Assembly: GCA_001792895.1 (NCBI GenBank)
Contig: MARA01000055.1
Coordinates: 62,001-126,000, forward strand
Origin: Lentinus brumalis
Taxonomy: Eukaryota; Basidiomycota; Agaricomycetes; Polyporales; Polyporaceae
Direction of reading: 5' to 3'
Length of the DNA: 64,000 nucleotides
Below the pieces are notes generated by a model. It saw only the letters and a list, made by a program, of their open reading frames with translations. It was not told the origin of the DNA and did no database searches. Below are positions 1-10,212 of the stretch, one piece after another. The position numbers and the translations under genes were made by a program. The first letter of the stretch is position 1, and every line of letters starts with the position of its first letter.

Positions 1-580
1 TGCTAGAATCGGGGCCGGACCCGAGGAGGTGCAAGTGACAAGCCCATGGCATGTGCGGGATGGATGAAGTTCGGGCGGACGTCATCGGGGACATCATGAT
101 GAGGCAGGTCGAGGAAGGTCAGGCGGTAGCGTCACTGAGTATGTTACTAGATCAGATTGCAGACATACCGGTCGCGCCCTGTGGCCAGTAAGTAGTATGG
201 GTTCGGTATGAAGGGAACGTCTGCGCACTGTTGTTCACCCGGAAATCATATGTTCGAACTTGATGCCATTGTACAGTGGCCTTCTTCTGCATTATCGCCA
301 ATCTGTACAGCAGGTGGGATAGCTCTATGGACGGACTTACCTTGTTGGCATGATTTGGGACGGGGAGGGACGTGCGAGGCAATGTACTAGTAGAGCTCGG
401 ATCACGATCTTCGCACCAGAGGTCGGAACGGAGTCGCGCCAGGGACGTGCGAGTACATGCTCATAGATCTGAATGGCCGGCAGAGAGTGGGCTCAAGGCT
501 AGCGCACCCGTGTTCACGGGTTGCAGACGGACTCTACTAAAATAGCCAGGGATGGGCGGTCGGTGACTGAACAATATGCA
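1..580. other. No gene recognised (left edge)
   Basis: I see no coherent coding frame, RNA gene or repeat structure here. Short open frames exist on both strands but show no recognisable motif or splice pattern. The stretch may be downstream flank of the minus-strand gene that ends at 581. Confidence 0.4.
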
Positions 581-1207
581 TTAGAGAACGCCGTTGTGGC
601 CAGCGTATGTGGACTCTAATATCCTACTGCACGTCCCCAGATCATTCGCCGGGGTTTGATCATCGTCTTCGCCGTCCGAAAGCGTGGCTTCGGTGGTAGC
701 ATCGTCGTCATCAAACTCAACATACGGCATGACTGCTCCGCGAGAGATGTCCTCGACACCTTGGAGTCTCCTTGCAACGCTGGCGTGGTCATCACGGAGT
801 CAATTTACGCTAGATAGTGCGTTTGAGAGTTACATGGAGCAAACTTACGTGATCGCTATCAGTTCGACTCTGGGGATGTCGACGATCCTCATATCCACCA
901 GCCTGCGTCCATCGTCGCTGCGACGCAAGACAATGAGCTCTGCGCACAGATCGGGGCCACCTTGTCTGCGCATGGCGTGGATGCCTTGATTCACGGGCTG
1001 AGTGGCTCCGTCTGCGCCTAACTTGACGTATACGTCGAAGTGACTGAGAGCCATCATCTCCCGAGTTCTTCGTGTCTGATGCACGGTGACCGACAGCTTG
1101 CGTAACTCCCCAGTTAGACTGGGAGTCCACTGCCGTGACAGAGTGGGTATATCTTGCCCGCCCAAACCAGTGTACCGACGCGCAGGTATTGCTGTGAAGG
1201 CGGGCAT
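581..1207 (-). CDS. Hypothetical spliced gene, two visible exons
   Basis: I do not recognise this protein. On the minus strand an open frame runs from an ATG at 1207 to 849, where a GTAAGT donor sits in phase 2. A CAG acceptor at 782-780 (intron 780-848, 69 nt) continues the frame to a TAA at 581-583. The C-terminal exon is rich in Asp and Glu (a DDDD run, then GEDDD). The first exon encodes a soluble-looking segment with many Arg and Asp. Intron length and consensus fit basidiomycete genes, which is the main support. Further 5' exons are possible, because the start is simply the first in-frame ATG seen. The gene lies next to a truncated retroelement and could itself be a remnant. Confidence 0.35.
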
Positions 1208-1216
1208 CTTGCTCAA

Positions 1217-1900
1217 GGGAAACTTGTACGCCCGGACGGCCTGTGTGAATGGTCAGAACACATTGTAGTAGTTGGAATTGCATACGATACTCACTCGGGC
1301 GCGTTGTGCACAACCGTCTAGGGGCATCGACATGATGATAGCAGAGGGTAAGACGAGAACGCATGAGTTGGATGATGATTTAGAGCGGCGTGATGTCAGC
1401 TATGTGTGTCAAGCAAAGGAGATGAAAGAGCGCGCATAATGGAGGGTGCTCGAGCAGGGCTCGAGGGGGAGGAATGCGAGGGCGCCCATAGAGGTGTGCC
1501 AGTGCGCGGGCAAGTGAAGGAGTAGGCGCGCGAATGGACGGGCAGAGCGAGGCAGAGCGCGGGCATCGCCGAGGAGGACGGGTGCTAGCGCTAGGATAAT
1601 GTGGGAGCGGGTGCCGGTGGTGAGAGGCTCACCGGAAGGGAGCGCCGATGAGGAAGTGGGTCGGCAAACGGGGCGGGCTCGTTAGGAGGGTGGAAGAGTG
1701 TCGAGCGCGGGGGTAGCTGGAGGGAGGCGCTGAGGATGGATGGAGCTCGGCAAGTGCATTGGCGCCCAAAGGAGAGGGGAAAAGTTGGACGATCTGGAGG
1801 GGAAAGAGCAGGGTAAAGAACACAGAAAATAATTTTGTGATGCTTAGTGACATGTAGCGAGTACACATAGGAAAGATGAAGGTGACCTGAGTGATGGAGG
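1217..1900. other. Intergenic, no gene recognised
   Basis: G-rich noncoding sequence between the small hypothetical gene and the truncated gypsy element. No motif-bearing frame or RNA gene was seen. The broken end of the gypsy element lies somewhere in 1900-2100. Confidence 0.35.
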
Positions 1901-1929
1901 ACGAGATACAGAAAGTGTATGACAGATGT

Positions 1930-2321
1930 GCCAACGCGGGAGGCGCTGCCTCATCGAGCCATGACGGAATGTCGAAGGCGTCTGGCATTAACCCATTTTG
2001 CGTATCCAATAGTGCCTGTACTGACTGCTTGACGGTTGTTTCCGGATTCTCCAGGATGAGTGGGATGTCCATCTGTCGTTTGGATCCAATACCGCGGACT
2101 ACATTGAACAGCTTTGGTCCAATCCGATTGATGCTGATGGCGTTGAAAGGTTTTGGTTCCGCTGCACTCGGAGGTTTTTTGATTTTTATATGATTTTTGG
2201 GAGGAGAATTAAGCACAGATTCCCGTCTGCCACGCTTCTGAGTAGAAGGCGCTCCTTCGGTTGGTTGAGAAATAAATACAACTGGTTCTTCGGTAGTGTC
2301 CGTAGTATTGTACACAGGCAA
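1930..2321 (-). pseudogene. Gypsy pol N-terminus, broken at protease
   Basis: The frame follows the gag stop by about 60 nt. It encodes a basic, Pro/Lys-rich linker, then a retropepsin-like lead-in (IPLILENPETTV, then ALLDT). The active-site motif should continue as D-[ST]-G, but after LLDT the sequence changes to unrelated residues and then to noncoding DNA. The break therefore falls inside the protease catalytic triad. The tail of the longer open frame down to 1629 does not look like pol. Whether the pol frame normally joins gag by frameshift or reinitiation cannot be told from this copy. Confidence 0.5.
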
Positions 2322-2380
2322 GCAAGCAAAGCGATTCTGGGTTGGTATAGTACAGAAGGGAAAAGAAGAAGTTGTATCCG

Positions 2381-3943
2381 TTACTCCTGAGACACAGGCT
2401 CGTGCAGCTGCCCGGTCTCGAAGATAAAACCCTGTGCGAGGAAGTCCTCTGGTTCCTCAGCCGCCCATGTGCGGATGCTCTCAATCATCTCGGTGCGTTC
2501 CTCGGTTTCCCATGCACGGAGACGCTGAGTTGGGCGATTGGGGATGTGCCATGGAGATCCACAAGGTCCATTTTCATCCTTGCGTGCACCGCAACCCTGC
2601 TTTCGACAACGCTGGGCCTTGAACCGATCTATCTCCATTGGCTGACCACGACCACCATAGGTGATACCAGTGGTGTCTCGCTTGTCCAATTTTGGGTTGA
2701 ACAGTGGCTGAGATGGCGGCGGGCGAGGTGGTGTGGTATTGGTTGTGGAACGGGGAGGAGGATTCAACCCCGTAGCTCGACCAAAGCCTGTGGCACCCTT
2801 GTGCAATAGATCAAAAGATCGATCGGCATCGTCCAGGGCAATGATACGTTCCTTCCACTCGTCGTAGGTGCTGGGCTTCTTTTCCGATCGATAGATGTCC
2901 CGGAGCAGATCCTTGCGGACCTTCTGCAGGATCATTTCGATGGCGGAAGGATCGGTGGTTGTAAGGCCAGCAGTACCGAGGTGCTGTTCGAACTCCACAA
3001 AGAAGTCCTGGGCACTACGGTTGCCTTGTGTAAGCGCCGTGAGGTCATTGAATGCCCGTCGCTTGGAGTTCGGGTCATGGAAAACTTTATCGAGGGCATC
3101 CCAGAAAGCGGCGGTACTGGTGAAGTTCCATTTAGCAGGAGTTTGACCAGTTGCAGCTGTCAAATTTGCCAAGCGGAAGGCCCGTTTCCATTGATCGATT
3201 GACTTGTTGTCTCGAATGTAGGACAGGACATACTTGATTGTTTGATCGAGGGTAGCGCCATCGACGTAGATTAGCATCTCGTTTTTCCATGTGTCGTACT
3301 TGGACTTGTCTCCTGTGAATGGCTCTGGCTCCTTGGGCTTGAGCGCTGCATTCACTTGAACAGGTGCTGCAGATGCTCCGGTATTTGCCATTTGGTCGAC
3401 AAGGGTTTGGATGGCTGCGAGGATGTTGTTAACATCGGCCGATGTAATTGCCGCCATTTGCGATCCTTGTATTCTTCGCGGCGATACTGTTCCTGAAGTT
3501 CGAGGAGCACTGGAGGTGGTACCGGGAAGGTGGGCTTCTTCGGCAGGTGCTGAGGAAGATGGAAGCTCGTAGAAGAGCGGATCGGGGTCGAGATCGAGGT
3601 TGTCAAAGTGTTCTGCAAGCGGCGAGACTGACGGGATGTCTTCCACTGCCGGTGTGGAGTGTGAGGGTGTTTGTGTTGGTAGGAGGTTGTGGGTGACAAT
3701 GGGCGTGACTCGTGTGGATGATGGCCGGGTGATTGCTCGACAGTCGGAGTATTCTTCGAGGACTTGTGTGAGCTTCGATATGATATCGTCGAAGCGATGT
3801 GGACAGGGACTACGTTCACAGGGGTAGAGTTCTTCTGCTGTGGTGTAGTGGTAGTCTCTATTGTTTCGATCGATGCAGTGGAAGAGCCCAGCGCAGTCTG
3901 CGGGGGACTCGGAGAGGGAGGAGTCGGAGTCGGAGTTGGACAC
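2381..3943 (-). CDS. gag: Ty3/gypsy Gag polyprotein
   Basis: This is a 520-residue structural Gag of a gypsy-class retrotransposon, expected to form the cytoplasmic virus-like particle. Residues 1-150 are Ser/Asp/Pro-rich and probably disordered. From about 165 there is a retrotransposon-gag capsid region: PEPFTGDKSKYDTWK, then helical segments containing WDALDKVF and AQDFFVEFEQHL. Around 440 a Cys/His cluster (CRKQGCGARKDENGPCGSPWH) takes the place of a zinc knuckle. The ATG at 3943 is chosen because it opens the capsid frame; an ATG at 3990 is in another frame. It lies about 165 nt downstream of the unknown ORF at 4107-5059. The frame is intact although the downstream pol is lost. Confidence 0.75.
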   Translation of the reverse strand: MSNSDSDSSLSESPADCAGLFHCIDRNNRDYHYTTAEELYPCERSPCPHRFDDIISKLTQVLEEYSDCRAITRPSSTRVTPIVTHNLLPTQTPSHSTPAVEDIPSVSPLAEHFDNLDLDPDPLFYELPSSSAPAEEAHLPGTTSSAPRTSGTVSPRRIQGSQMAAITSADVNNILAAIQTLVDQMANTGASAAPVQVNAALKPKEPEPFTGDKSKYDTWKNEMLIYVDGATLDQTIKYVLSYIRDNKSIDQWKRAFRLANLTAATGQTPAKWNFTSTAAFWDALDKVFHDPNSKRRAFNDLTALTQGNRSAQDFFVEFEQHLGTAGLTTTDPSAIEMILQKVRKDLLRDIYRSEKKPSTYDEWKERIIALDDADRSFDLLHKGATGFGRATGLNPPPRSTTNTTPPRPPPSQPLFNPKLDKRDTTGITYGGRGQPMEIDRFKAQRCRKQGCGARKDENGPCGSPWHIPNRPTQRLRAWETEERTEMIESIRTWAAEEPEDFLAQGFIFETGQLHEPVSQE

Positions 3944-4017
3944 GGTGAATAAGAAGCAAGAAGTAGGTCAAGGTCGTAGTCCGAGCACATACAACAATTG
4001 TTATCAAATTCTAGCGC

Positions 4018-4036
4018 TCTGATAACCTATTTCAGG
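4018..4036 (-). other. Possible primer-binding site
   Basis: On the minus strand, GGTTATCAGAGCG resembles the common TGGTATCAGAGC primer site that pairs with the 3' end of initiator tRNA-Met, with one extra T. If it is the PBS, the 5' LTR must end just upstream, and the unknown ORF at 4107-5059 would lie inside the LTR. No clean CA terminus is visible next to it, so this is tentative. Confidence 0.3.
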
Positions 4037-4106
4037 TGAGCGCAAAACCGAAATTGATAAGAAAACGAAATTTCTAGTGGGTTTTGCCTATAAGGCTGTC
4101 TAAACC

Positions 4107-5112
4107 CTAGTTAACGTAGATGAATTCTAATTCGTGGGTGCGGGAAGGGAGGATGTGTAAAGCGGAGCAACCAGAAGCTACGTAAGCAATATACTCGGGG
4201 TAGGGGATAACAAACAACTGTAAACCGAAGCGGATATGGTAGGGGAGGGTTTCAAACACGCGGGCGTTACGCTCGGGATCGCAATTGGTGAAGGTAGCGG
4301 TACGGGGATCGTCGCACCGGTTCTCGTACAGCGTCAACTCCAGATGGCCGTTCGGGGCCCAGTCGATGCGGATGGCAATGGAAAGTGATGGGATCGGGAG
4401 TTCGAGGCTCGGGTCGAGGAAGACAGCGGCGGCGTGAGAGATGTCGTTAGGGTGGGGCCACACGTCGCGAACGTCAGGCCAGCGGTAGAGGAAATCGCCG
4501 ACGATGTAGCGACGCGTATCGATGAATCGGTGGTGGGAAAGGGCGTCGAGGATGTCGGGATATGACGCGTGGAGATCGTTGACGTAAGCCGGCGGGTTGG
4601 GGAGAGTACGTACAAACGGGGCGTAACCAGCGTACTCGTGGTAGAGATCGCCGAGTTGCCGGAGGATGATGCGGAGATCGCAGTCGCGGTTGCGGTCCCA
4701 GATGAGGGCGATGTGGGGATGGAGGCGTGTAAACGCGAGGGAGGTGATGGCGTCGAAGCGCACGAGGTCGCTCTGATCGAACGCGCGCCGGTCTTCTAGA
4801 ATCGGGTCTTCCCAGAGGGGGATATCGAGATCGTCTTGGAGGAAGGTGCCGACGATGTCGAGCACGGGGTCGGCAAGGCGGGTGTCGTTATCGTGGTGCT
4901 CGAGTGCTTCGAGGATGTAGGACCGGAACTCCGGGAGGTCGGATAAATGGAAATTGGCGGGTAGAACGAGGGACGGAGGCGGGAGGTGTGCAACCGGGTA
5001 CCGGGGCTCCGGTGTTCCCGAGCTGATGGATATGTGGGAGGGGAAAGGGGACGCGCTCACTATTGTTCAGTGAGATTAGCGTAAGATCAAGGGGAGCGGA
5101 AAGGGGCTTACT
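4107..5112 (-). CDS. Unknown 317-residue ORF with splice-made ATG
   Basis: I do not recognise the protein. It is 317 residues, acidic, and rich in His, Asp and Tyr, with no signal peptide or membrane segment. The unspliced frame has no ATG. A 52 nt intron (5060-5111; donor GTAAGC, branch CTAAT, acceptor TAG) joins base A5112 to TG at 5059, creating CACAATGAGCG, a good fungal start context. That match supports both the intron and the start. A TATA box lies about 150 nt upstream and gag follows downstream, so it is probably the first ORF of the gypsy transcript or an LTR-borne ORF. A separate host gene next to the element is the alternative. Confidence 0.5.
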
Positions 5113-5261
5113 TGTGACCGGTAGTGGTTCGCGGTCAACAAGCGAGGAATGAGGTGGGAGACTTGCGTTATGACACGGCCAGGGGCGAGCGCCGGAGGAG
5201 CGTCGGTTGGAGGGAAGAATTGCCAACGCAAGTCTGGGGAATCCCCCAGACTGCGCGACAG

Positions 5262-5269
5262 CTTTTATA
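5262..5269 (-). promoter_or_regulatory. TATA box (TATAAAAG) of the truncated gypsy element
   Basis: TATAAAAG on the minus strand, about 150 nt upstream of the splice-made ATG of the 317-residue ORF. It is placed where an LTR U3 promoter would be. Confidence 0.5.
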
Positions 5270-5943
5270 GTGGTAGATCCTACTGTACACGTGTATATGA
5301 GTTAGTACGAGTCATCTTGACTCTTGCCTCGCGCATACCTCGTTGAGTGCGCGGGGATGAAAGCAGGAGGGGGAGCTGGCGGTGAGTCGGGTGGTCGTCG
5401 AGTTAAGCGGGAGGCGGAGGAGCGAAGCGAGGTGCGGCATCGCATGTGCGTGAGCGCACGTGTAGCTGCCCGCGCGGTCACCAGCCTCGTGCTTTGGGTT
5501 TTCGGTACCGAACCCCTCCTGACCGTAACAGAACCGGACATCCTCGTTTGGATGCTCTTCTTCTGCGCTCAGCTCGACGAGCACGACTTGCGTATCGGGA
5601 CCACGCGAGTGGACGGTACCCCGGAGAAGCTGAGCGATGCGGACATCGCACAGATCCTCGCGCTCAAGAAGAAGCTCCAACGGCGCGGCGCTGATGCTCT
5701 GAAAGCAGCATGCAACTTTGCTCGTAAGCCTTCAGTCAACAACTGCGAGCTCTACGACGAGTACGGGGACCTGAAGAACCCAGATGCCCTGACAGCGCAA
5801 TGCAACCAGGGGTTCGACAAGTACGTCGTCAGTTGCATCCCTAAGGAAGCCAAGGCCGCGTTCCTGCGTGGGGACCCGTTCGAGCCCGGGATCATGGACA
5901 AGTTGTTCGAGGTTGCGGAGAGCGACTGGATGTGCGCTGGCTG

Positions 5944-5950
5944 CTTTGAG
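5944..5950. repeat. 7 bp target duplication CTTTGAG (left)
   Basis: CTTTGAG here is repeated at 8853-8859, flanking the foldback element. Joining the flanks at one copy restores the BTB-like frame (C-F-E followed by A-V-L), confirming it as the insertion site. Confidence 0.85.
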
Positions 5951-8852
5951 CAGCAGCTGTTGTAGTTCTGATATATTACGAATAGGTTGTTGGCCTAGAG
6001 CCCTTTACAATATATGTAGGCAGGATTCGTGATGTATTACGAATTGCCGGGGAAAGCTCCCGGGGCTTCCCAATATGGCAGGCTGCCTCCCGGAGGCCTG
6101 TTATCAGTAGATTAGGCCCCGGTGGCTGTTATCTCTGTAGATAACAGCCTAATCTCATCTGTCCCGTGCTTCCCGCGCGTCCGATCAGGGCGCTTATACA
6201 CCGCCACGCCTCCCGACGGTGTTTTGCCAAATATGGCAACCCTCCGCTCCTGGCACCATACAGGGGTACTTCCTCCCCCTGTAGCTCTCTCAATTCTCAA
6301 CCGTTTGGCCTCGCGCTTTTTGCAATGTCTTCGCCTGCTCAGGGCGCACCTATCTAGGTCTACGCGCCAAGGTATGGTGCAGTACTCACGTTGCTGTTCC
6401 ATGTATTGATGGCGCATTTTGTGCGAACAGAATCACACATAGCACTGCCAGTTCCAGGTGGATCGCTGCGCAAAAGGGCTTCCCAGACCCGCAACGCACT
6501 CGCCGTTCTAATAAGCCCATGCGCGTAATGAGCAGTCCTGCGCCTGCGAAGATATGGCATGTTCTCCTCATGGGCACATAAGGTCTGTTTGTTTCCTTAT
6601 ATCTCAGTCAATATGAGACATGGTAGCTGCGAAAATATCTCAGTAGGTAAGTATGCGTGTACTCTACAGAGTCTGCGCTCGGTCTGCTATCATGGGACAG
6701 CATAAATGCCTATCTGGCTCTATTACTAATCACGCATATGCAGGAGATAGAATGTCTTATACCGGTCTCAATCCTGCGTGTATCGAGGTATATTTGGGCT
6801 TCCCAGAACGCCACAGAGTGGTGCGTTCTGGCAAGGCCACATGTGCGCGATTTGGACCATTTCGTAACACCTTATGATACGTACCCCTCGGGGCAGTCTT
6901 GCCTATGTAACTCCTCCAATACTCGGTATAGTTGCGTCATACCTTTTGTGACAGTTCTGTAATATGCAGGGCTCTTTATCATATATATTACTGCTCCCAC
7001 AGGTAATCAGGTATTTTCAATACTAAGCCAATACACCACCAGGGACACCTTTCAGTATATCTTTGCCATCCTTGAAGCTTCTCTGCTGATTTCTTCTGGA
7101 GATGTTGGGCAGTACAGGCAGGTATGTATGATGTATGTAATCGTCCTTATCGCATGCTGCACTGAAGGCCTCATGAATTATCTGTGTGCAGGAAGGGACT
7201 GTAGATCGAGCAGTAAGCTGACGTCCGATAAGCGAACGGACTATACGGCTACCTGCGCGCATTCGACAGCTTTCCAACAAGCCCACCAACGTACTGAACG
7301 GTGCTGAACTGAAGGAGTGGGTAAGCAAACAGTGCAGGAGGGTCTTAACCATGGTAAGACGCAGCCACAGTCCGTAAGACGCTTGTGCCTGTCTTACATG
7401 CTGTGCAGACAAGCGTCTTACTCGTGGTTAAGACACCCTGCCATTTTGCTTCCTCCCCTCACATCTTGGCCATTTCCTGTCCGTTCTCCTCACATCTGGT
7501 TATGTCGGAAAGCTGGATACCAGGCGGATCCGACCGCGCCATTCGTTCTCTTATCCATCGGACAAAGGAGACAGGATCTGTGGTACTCCGAGGGGTAGTG
7601 ATAGGCTGACTGATCTTCAGGCTTTGTTCCGATAAGACTGTAACTCACTATTTGTGTGCAGCCGTAGTGTCCGTAAATTAAGCAGAAAGATTGGCATCAA
7701 TACACCGTCTATTTATTGAGAGGTGAGCCATCAAGCATCCTCCTGAGTACATGAGGAGAGCGTGCTGTACCTCCGCTTGCACATGACGAAATCATGCGTT
7801 CAGGGGCTCGGAAGAAGCAGAACACCTATACAAATCTGGGGATACCTTTGGCATGAGAATGCGCGTGATACAGATACCGATATTTACCATATACTACTAC
7901 CATTATGTAGCCATCAGTATGAGAGATACAAGACTCTCTAGCTCGCCTAATTCCACACTACGGTGTTTTCACTCTGCGCATATACCTTCCGAACACGTTG
8001 CAACAAGTTAGAAGCCGAACGGAGCAGAACTGGCCAGTATATGGTCAAATGAACTGGACTTGCTGTGCTGAGGAGGAGAACTGGACCTTGTGTGGTTCAG
8101 AAGCATCGGAATCTCATGTTTATGGGCTTGATAGAGTCCAACAAAGGGCTGGACATTGGGAAGCACATGTTTGAGCTCTACCAAAGAGCACTACTGATGT
8201 GGAGAGCATATGTGCACCTACTGCATGAACCATCAGAAGAAGTGCGCATACCGTCGCATATGCTGGTCCAAATGTTACGCTGCAAGTTGCGTTTGATAGG
8301 TACATTGTGGGGGCATCTGGGAAGCCATATTTCAAAGCGACGGGCTCCGAGATGCCGGTGCTATACGTGATTCTGTTCGCACAAAATGCGCCATCAATAC
8401 ATGGAACAGCAACGTGAGTACTGCACCATACCTTGGCGCGTAGACCTAGATAGGTGCGCCCTGAGCAGGCGAAGACATTGCAAAAAGCGCGAGGCCAAAC
8501 GGTTGAGAATTGAGAGAGCTACAGGGGGAGGAAGTACCCCTGTATGGTGCCAGGAGCGGAGGGTTGCCATATTTGGCAAAACACCGTCGGGAGGCGTGGC
8601 GGTGTATAAGCGCCCTGATCGGACGCGCGGGAAGCACGGGACAGATGAGATTAGGCTGTTATCTACAGAGATAACAGCCACCGGGGCCTAATCTACTGAT
8701 AACAGGCCTCCGGGAGGCAGCCTGCCATATTGGGAAGCCCCGGGAGCTTTCCCCGGCAATTCGTAATACATCACGAATCCTGCCTACATGTATTGTAAAA
8801 GGCTCTAGGCCAACAACCTGTTTGTGATATATCAGAACTACCACATCTAGTG
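5951..8852. mobile_element. Foldback DNA transposon copy 1, non-autonomous
   Basis: A 2902 bp element with nearly 0.5 kb inverted terminal repeats (about 5951-6445 and 8358-8852), flanked by a 7 bp duplication. The ends are CAGCAGCTGTTGTAGTT on the left and, in reverse complement, CACTAGATGTGGTAGTT on the right. The strict inverted repeat then starts with CTGATAT. The arms carry the family words CCAATATGGCA and CCAAATATGGCAAC. The 1.9 kb core has no convincing transposase frame, so it must be mobilised in trans. Arm differences near the tips are transitions. It interrupts a BTB-family gene. The superfamily is not assigned: hAT, KDZ and MULE elements normally give 8-9 bp duplications. Confidence 0.8.
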
Positions 8853-8859
8853 CTTTGAG
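8853..8859. repeat. 7 bp target duplication CTTTGAG (right)
   Basis: Right-hand partner of 5944-5950. Confidence 0.85.
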
Positions 8860-9084
8860 GCCGTGCTCCACAGGCAGCTTTGGTTGCGCAAGGACTGTTG
8901 GGACGAGCTACCGACGCTCGCGGGCATCGATGACGATATAGATTGGGACGCCGCGTCTCTGTGTTCTTGGTGAAACGACTCGTTCTCGCGCAGACTACGT
9001 AGAACCGTACATACATGATACTTCCCTGGGTGCTCCGAGTGCGGGAGTAAGCCGCGATTGACTGCACCATTGGTGTCTACTTCT

Positions 9085-9610
9085 GTTGGCTCGCGCATCA
9101 GAAGTTCCCGAAAACGCTGAGCGCACTGAAACGCGCTGACAGCGCTGGGGGCGCTGACCGTGCGAACCTGCGATCGTTCGTCCTCCATGTCAAGAACGAG
9201 CACAAACTACAGTCTGAAATTTGGTATGCACGCCCGTCAGTATGTGACCTACGAGCATACCAAGTTTCATGTCGATACCTGTGGTGGTGGCTGGGCAATG
9301 AAGGCTGCGATATGCAGCCATATCTGCGCAGTTTTCGCTCTTGTCAGTCTCATAGTAGCGTTATATCGCCATATTAGACAACGAAACGTGGGCATAACTT
9401 ACCCCGGTAGTCCTTGAACCAGTTCTGATACTTGAGGCTGGCATAGAATGTGTGCGTGCGTGGAGAGGAATGAGAAGGTTGAGTGCGCGCGTTTCGGCGC
9501 TTATTCGCGCTGAGCTGCTGGCGTGCTGAGCTGTGCTGACCGCGCTGAGGGCGCTGCCTCAGCGCGCTCAGCATTTCTGGGAAGTTCTGATGCGAGCGGA
9601 CATTGGCGCA
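9085..9610. repeat. Degenerate inverted duplication
   Basis: About 75 bp around 9090-9165 (ATCAGAAGTTCCCGAAAACG, followed by GCGCTGA-type repeats) reappears in reverse complement around 9540-9605. The arms are imperfect and separated by about 370 bp. The repeated word GCGCTGA makes the region locally low-complexity. No gene is recognised between 8980 and 9600. Confidence 0.4.
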
Positions 9611-9992
9611 ATGGAGGTCTACGCTCAAGCTTTCCTGGACCAGGTGGTCTACTATTGCGAGCCACTGCGTAAGCGTTGCATTCGTTCGAGCATCCAGCGA
9701 TATCAGCTTTCGTCTCGGCGCTGCCCTGGCCCGCGTTGGCAACAAGTACATCGTGCATGATGTCGTGCGTGATTACTAAGTACACGAAGGCGAGCTCGTA
9801 CCGCCGCGAGATCATGTTCACCCCAAATAACCACGCGATCGAAGCACTTCATGTAACCCGTCTCCCCGTCTCCCGCTCTAAACCTCCTCGCATGCTCGCC
9901 TTCACGCTCTGCGTCCATGCTCAGCTCAACGAGAAGGAAATCCGTAACGGGACCCTGAATGAACTCAGTGACGGAAACATAGCGCATATCCT

Positions 9993-10177
9993 TGTTGTTA
10001 CAGGAAAACGGGCACACGAGCGAGTGACGACGAGCGACGGGTAGATTCAACGACTGGGGAAACTACAGGCTGTCGAGCGTACTGTAGATGGCGCCGAAAC
10101 TTTAAGGTTTCGGCGAACTCCGAGCTGTACAGTACAAAGCGCGCCGGGCCGTATGGGCGCGCGGCTTACTTACAACA
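9993..10177. repeat. LTR (left) of gag-only element copy 1
   Basis: 185 bp, begins TGTTGTTACAGG and ends TTACAACA. It carries a short palindrome AAACTTTAAGGTTTCGG. The partner LTR at 11235-11422 has three extra bases (GCT) near its 3' end. Confidence 0.85.
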
Positions 10178-10212
10178 CGCCCCTTAAGCCTGCGACCATA
10201 CCAAAGAATACA

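Larger units (their letters stand above)
1930..5320 (-). mobile_element. Truncated Ty3/gypsy retrotransposon, 5' part only
   Basis: Reading on the minus strand from 5320, the element shows a TATA box, a leader intron, an unknown 317-residue ORF, a primer-site-like stretch, gag, and the beginning of the pol region. It stops at the protease; reverse transcriptase and integrase are absent. No second LTR was found to the left, so the copy is truncated or the rest was deleted. Its right end abuts a BTB gene fragment that starts between about 5330 and 5480, suggesting it inserted into that gene. The exact 5' boundary and the LTR ends could not be fixed from this single copy. Confidence 0.6.
5470..8973 (+). 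pseudogene. BTB/POZ-family gene, 3' part, split by a foldback element
   Basis: The plus-strand frame 5470-5950 encodes the post-BTB helical region seen in the intact gene at 44445-45587: both have an F-[CF]-AQLDE / CTQLDE motif, LSDxDxxxxLALKxxLxRRG, and W-[ML]-C-x-x-C near the end. The frame then runs into the inserted element, whose first bases supply an early TAG. After the second copy of the target duplication (8853-8859) the same frame resumes at 8860 and ends at TGA 8971-8973. The BTB domain itself is missing on the 5' side, where the truncated gypsy element abuts. It is a pseudogene disabled by two insertions. Confidence 0.75.

Noticed and set aside
6112..6417. Identical open frames in both arms of foldback copy 1, suggesting a duplicated gene
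   Set aside because: They are identical only because the arms are inverted repeats, and they lack any protein motif.
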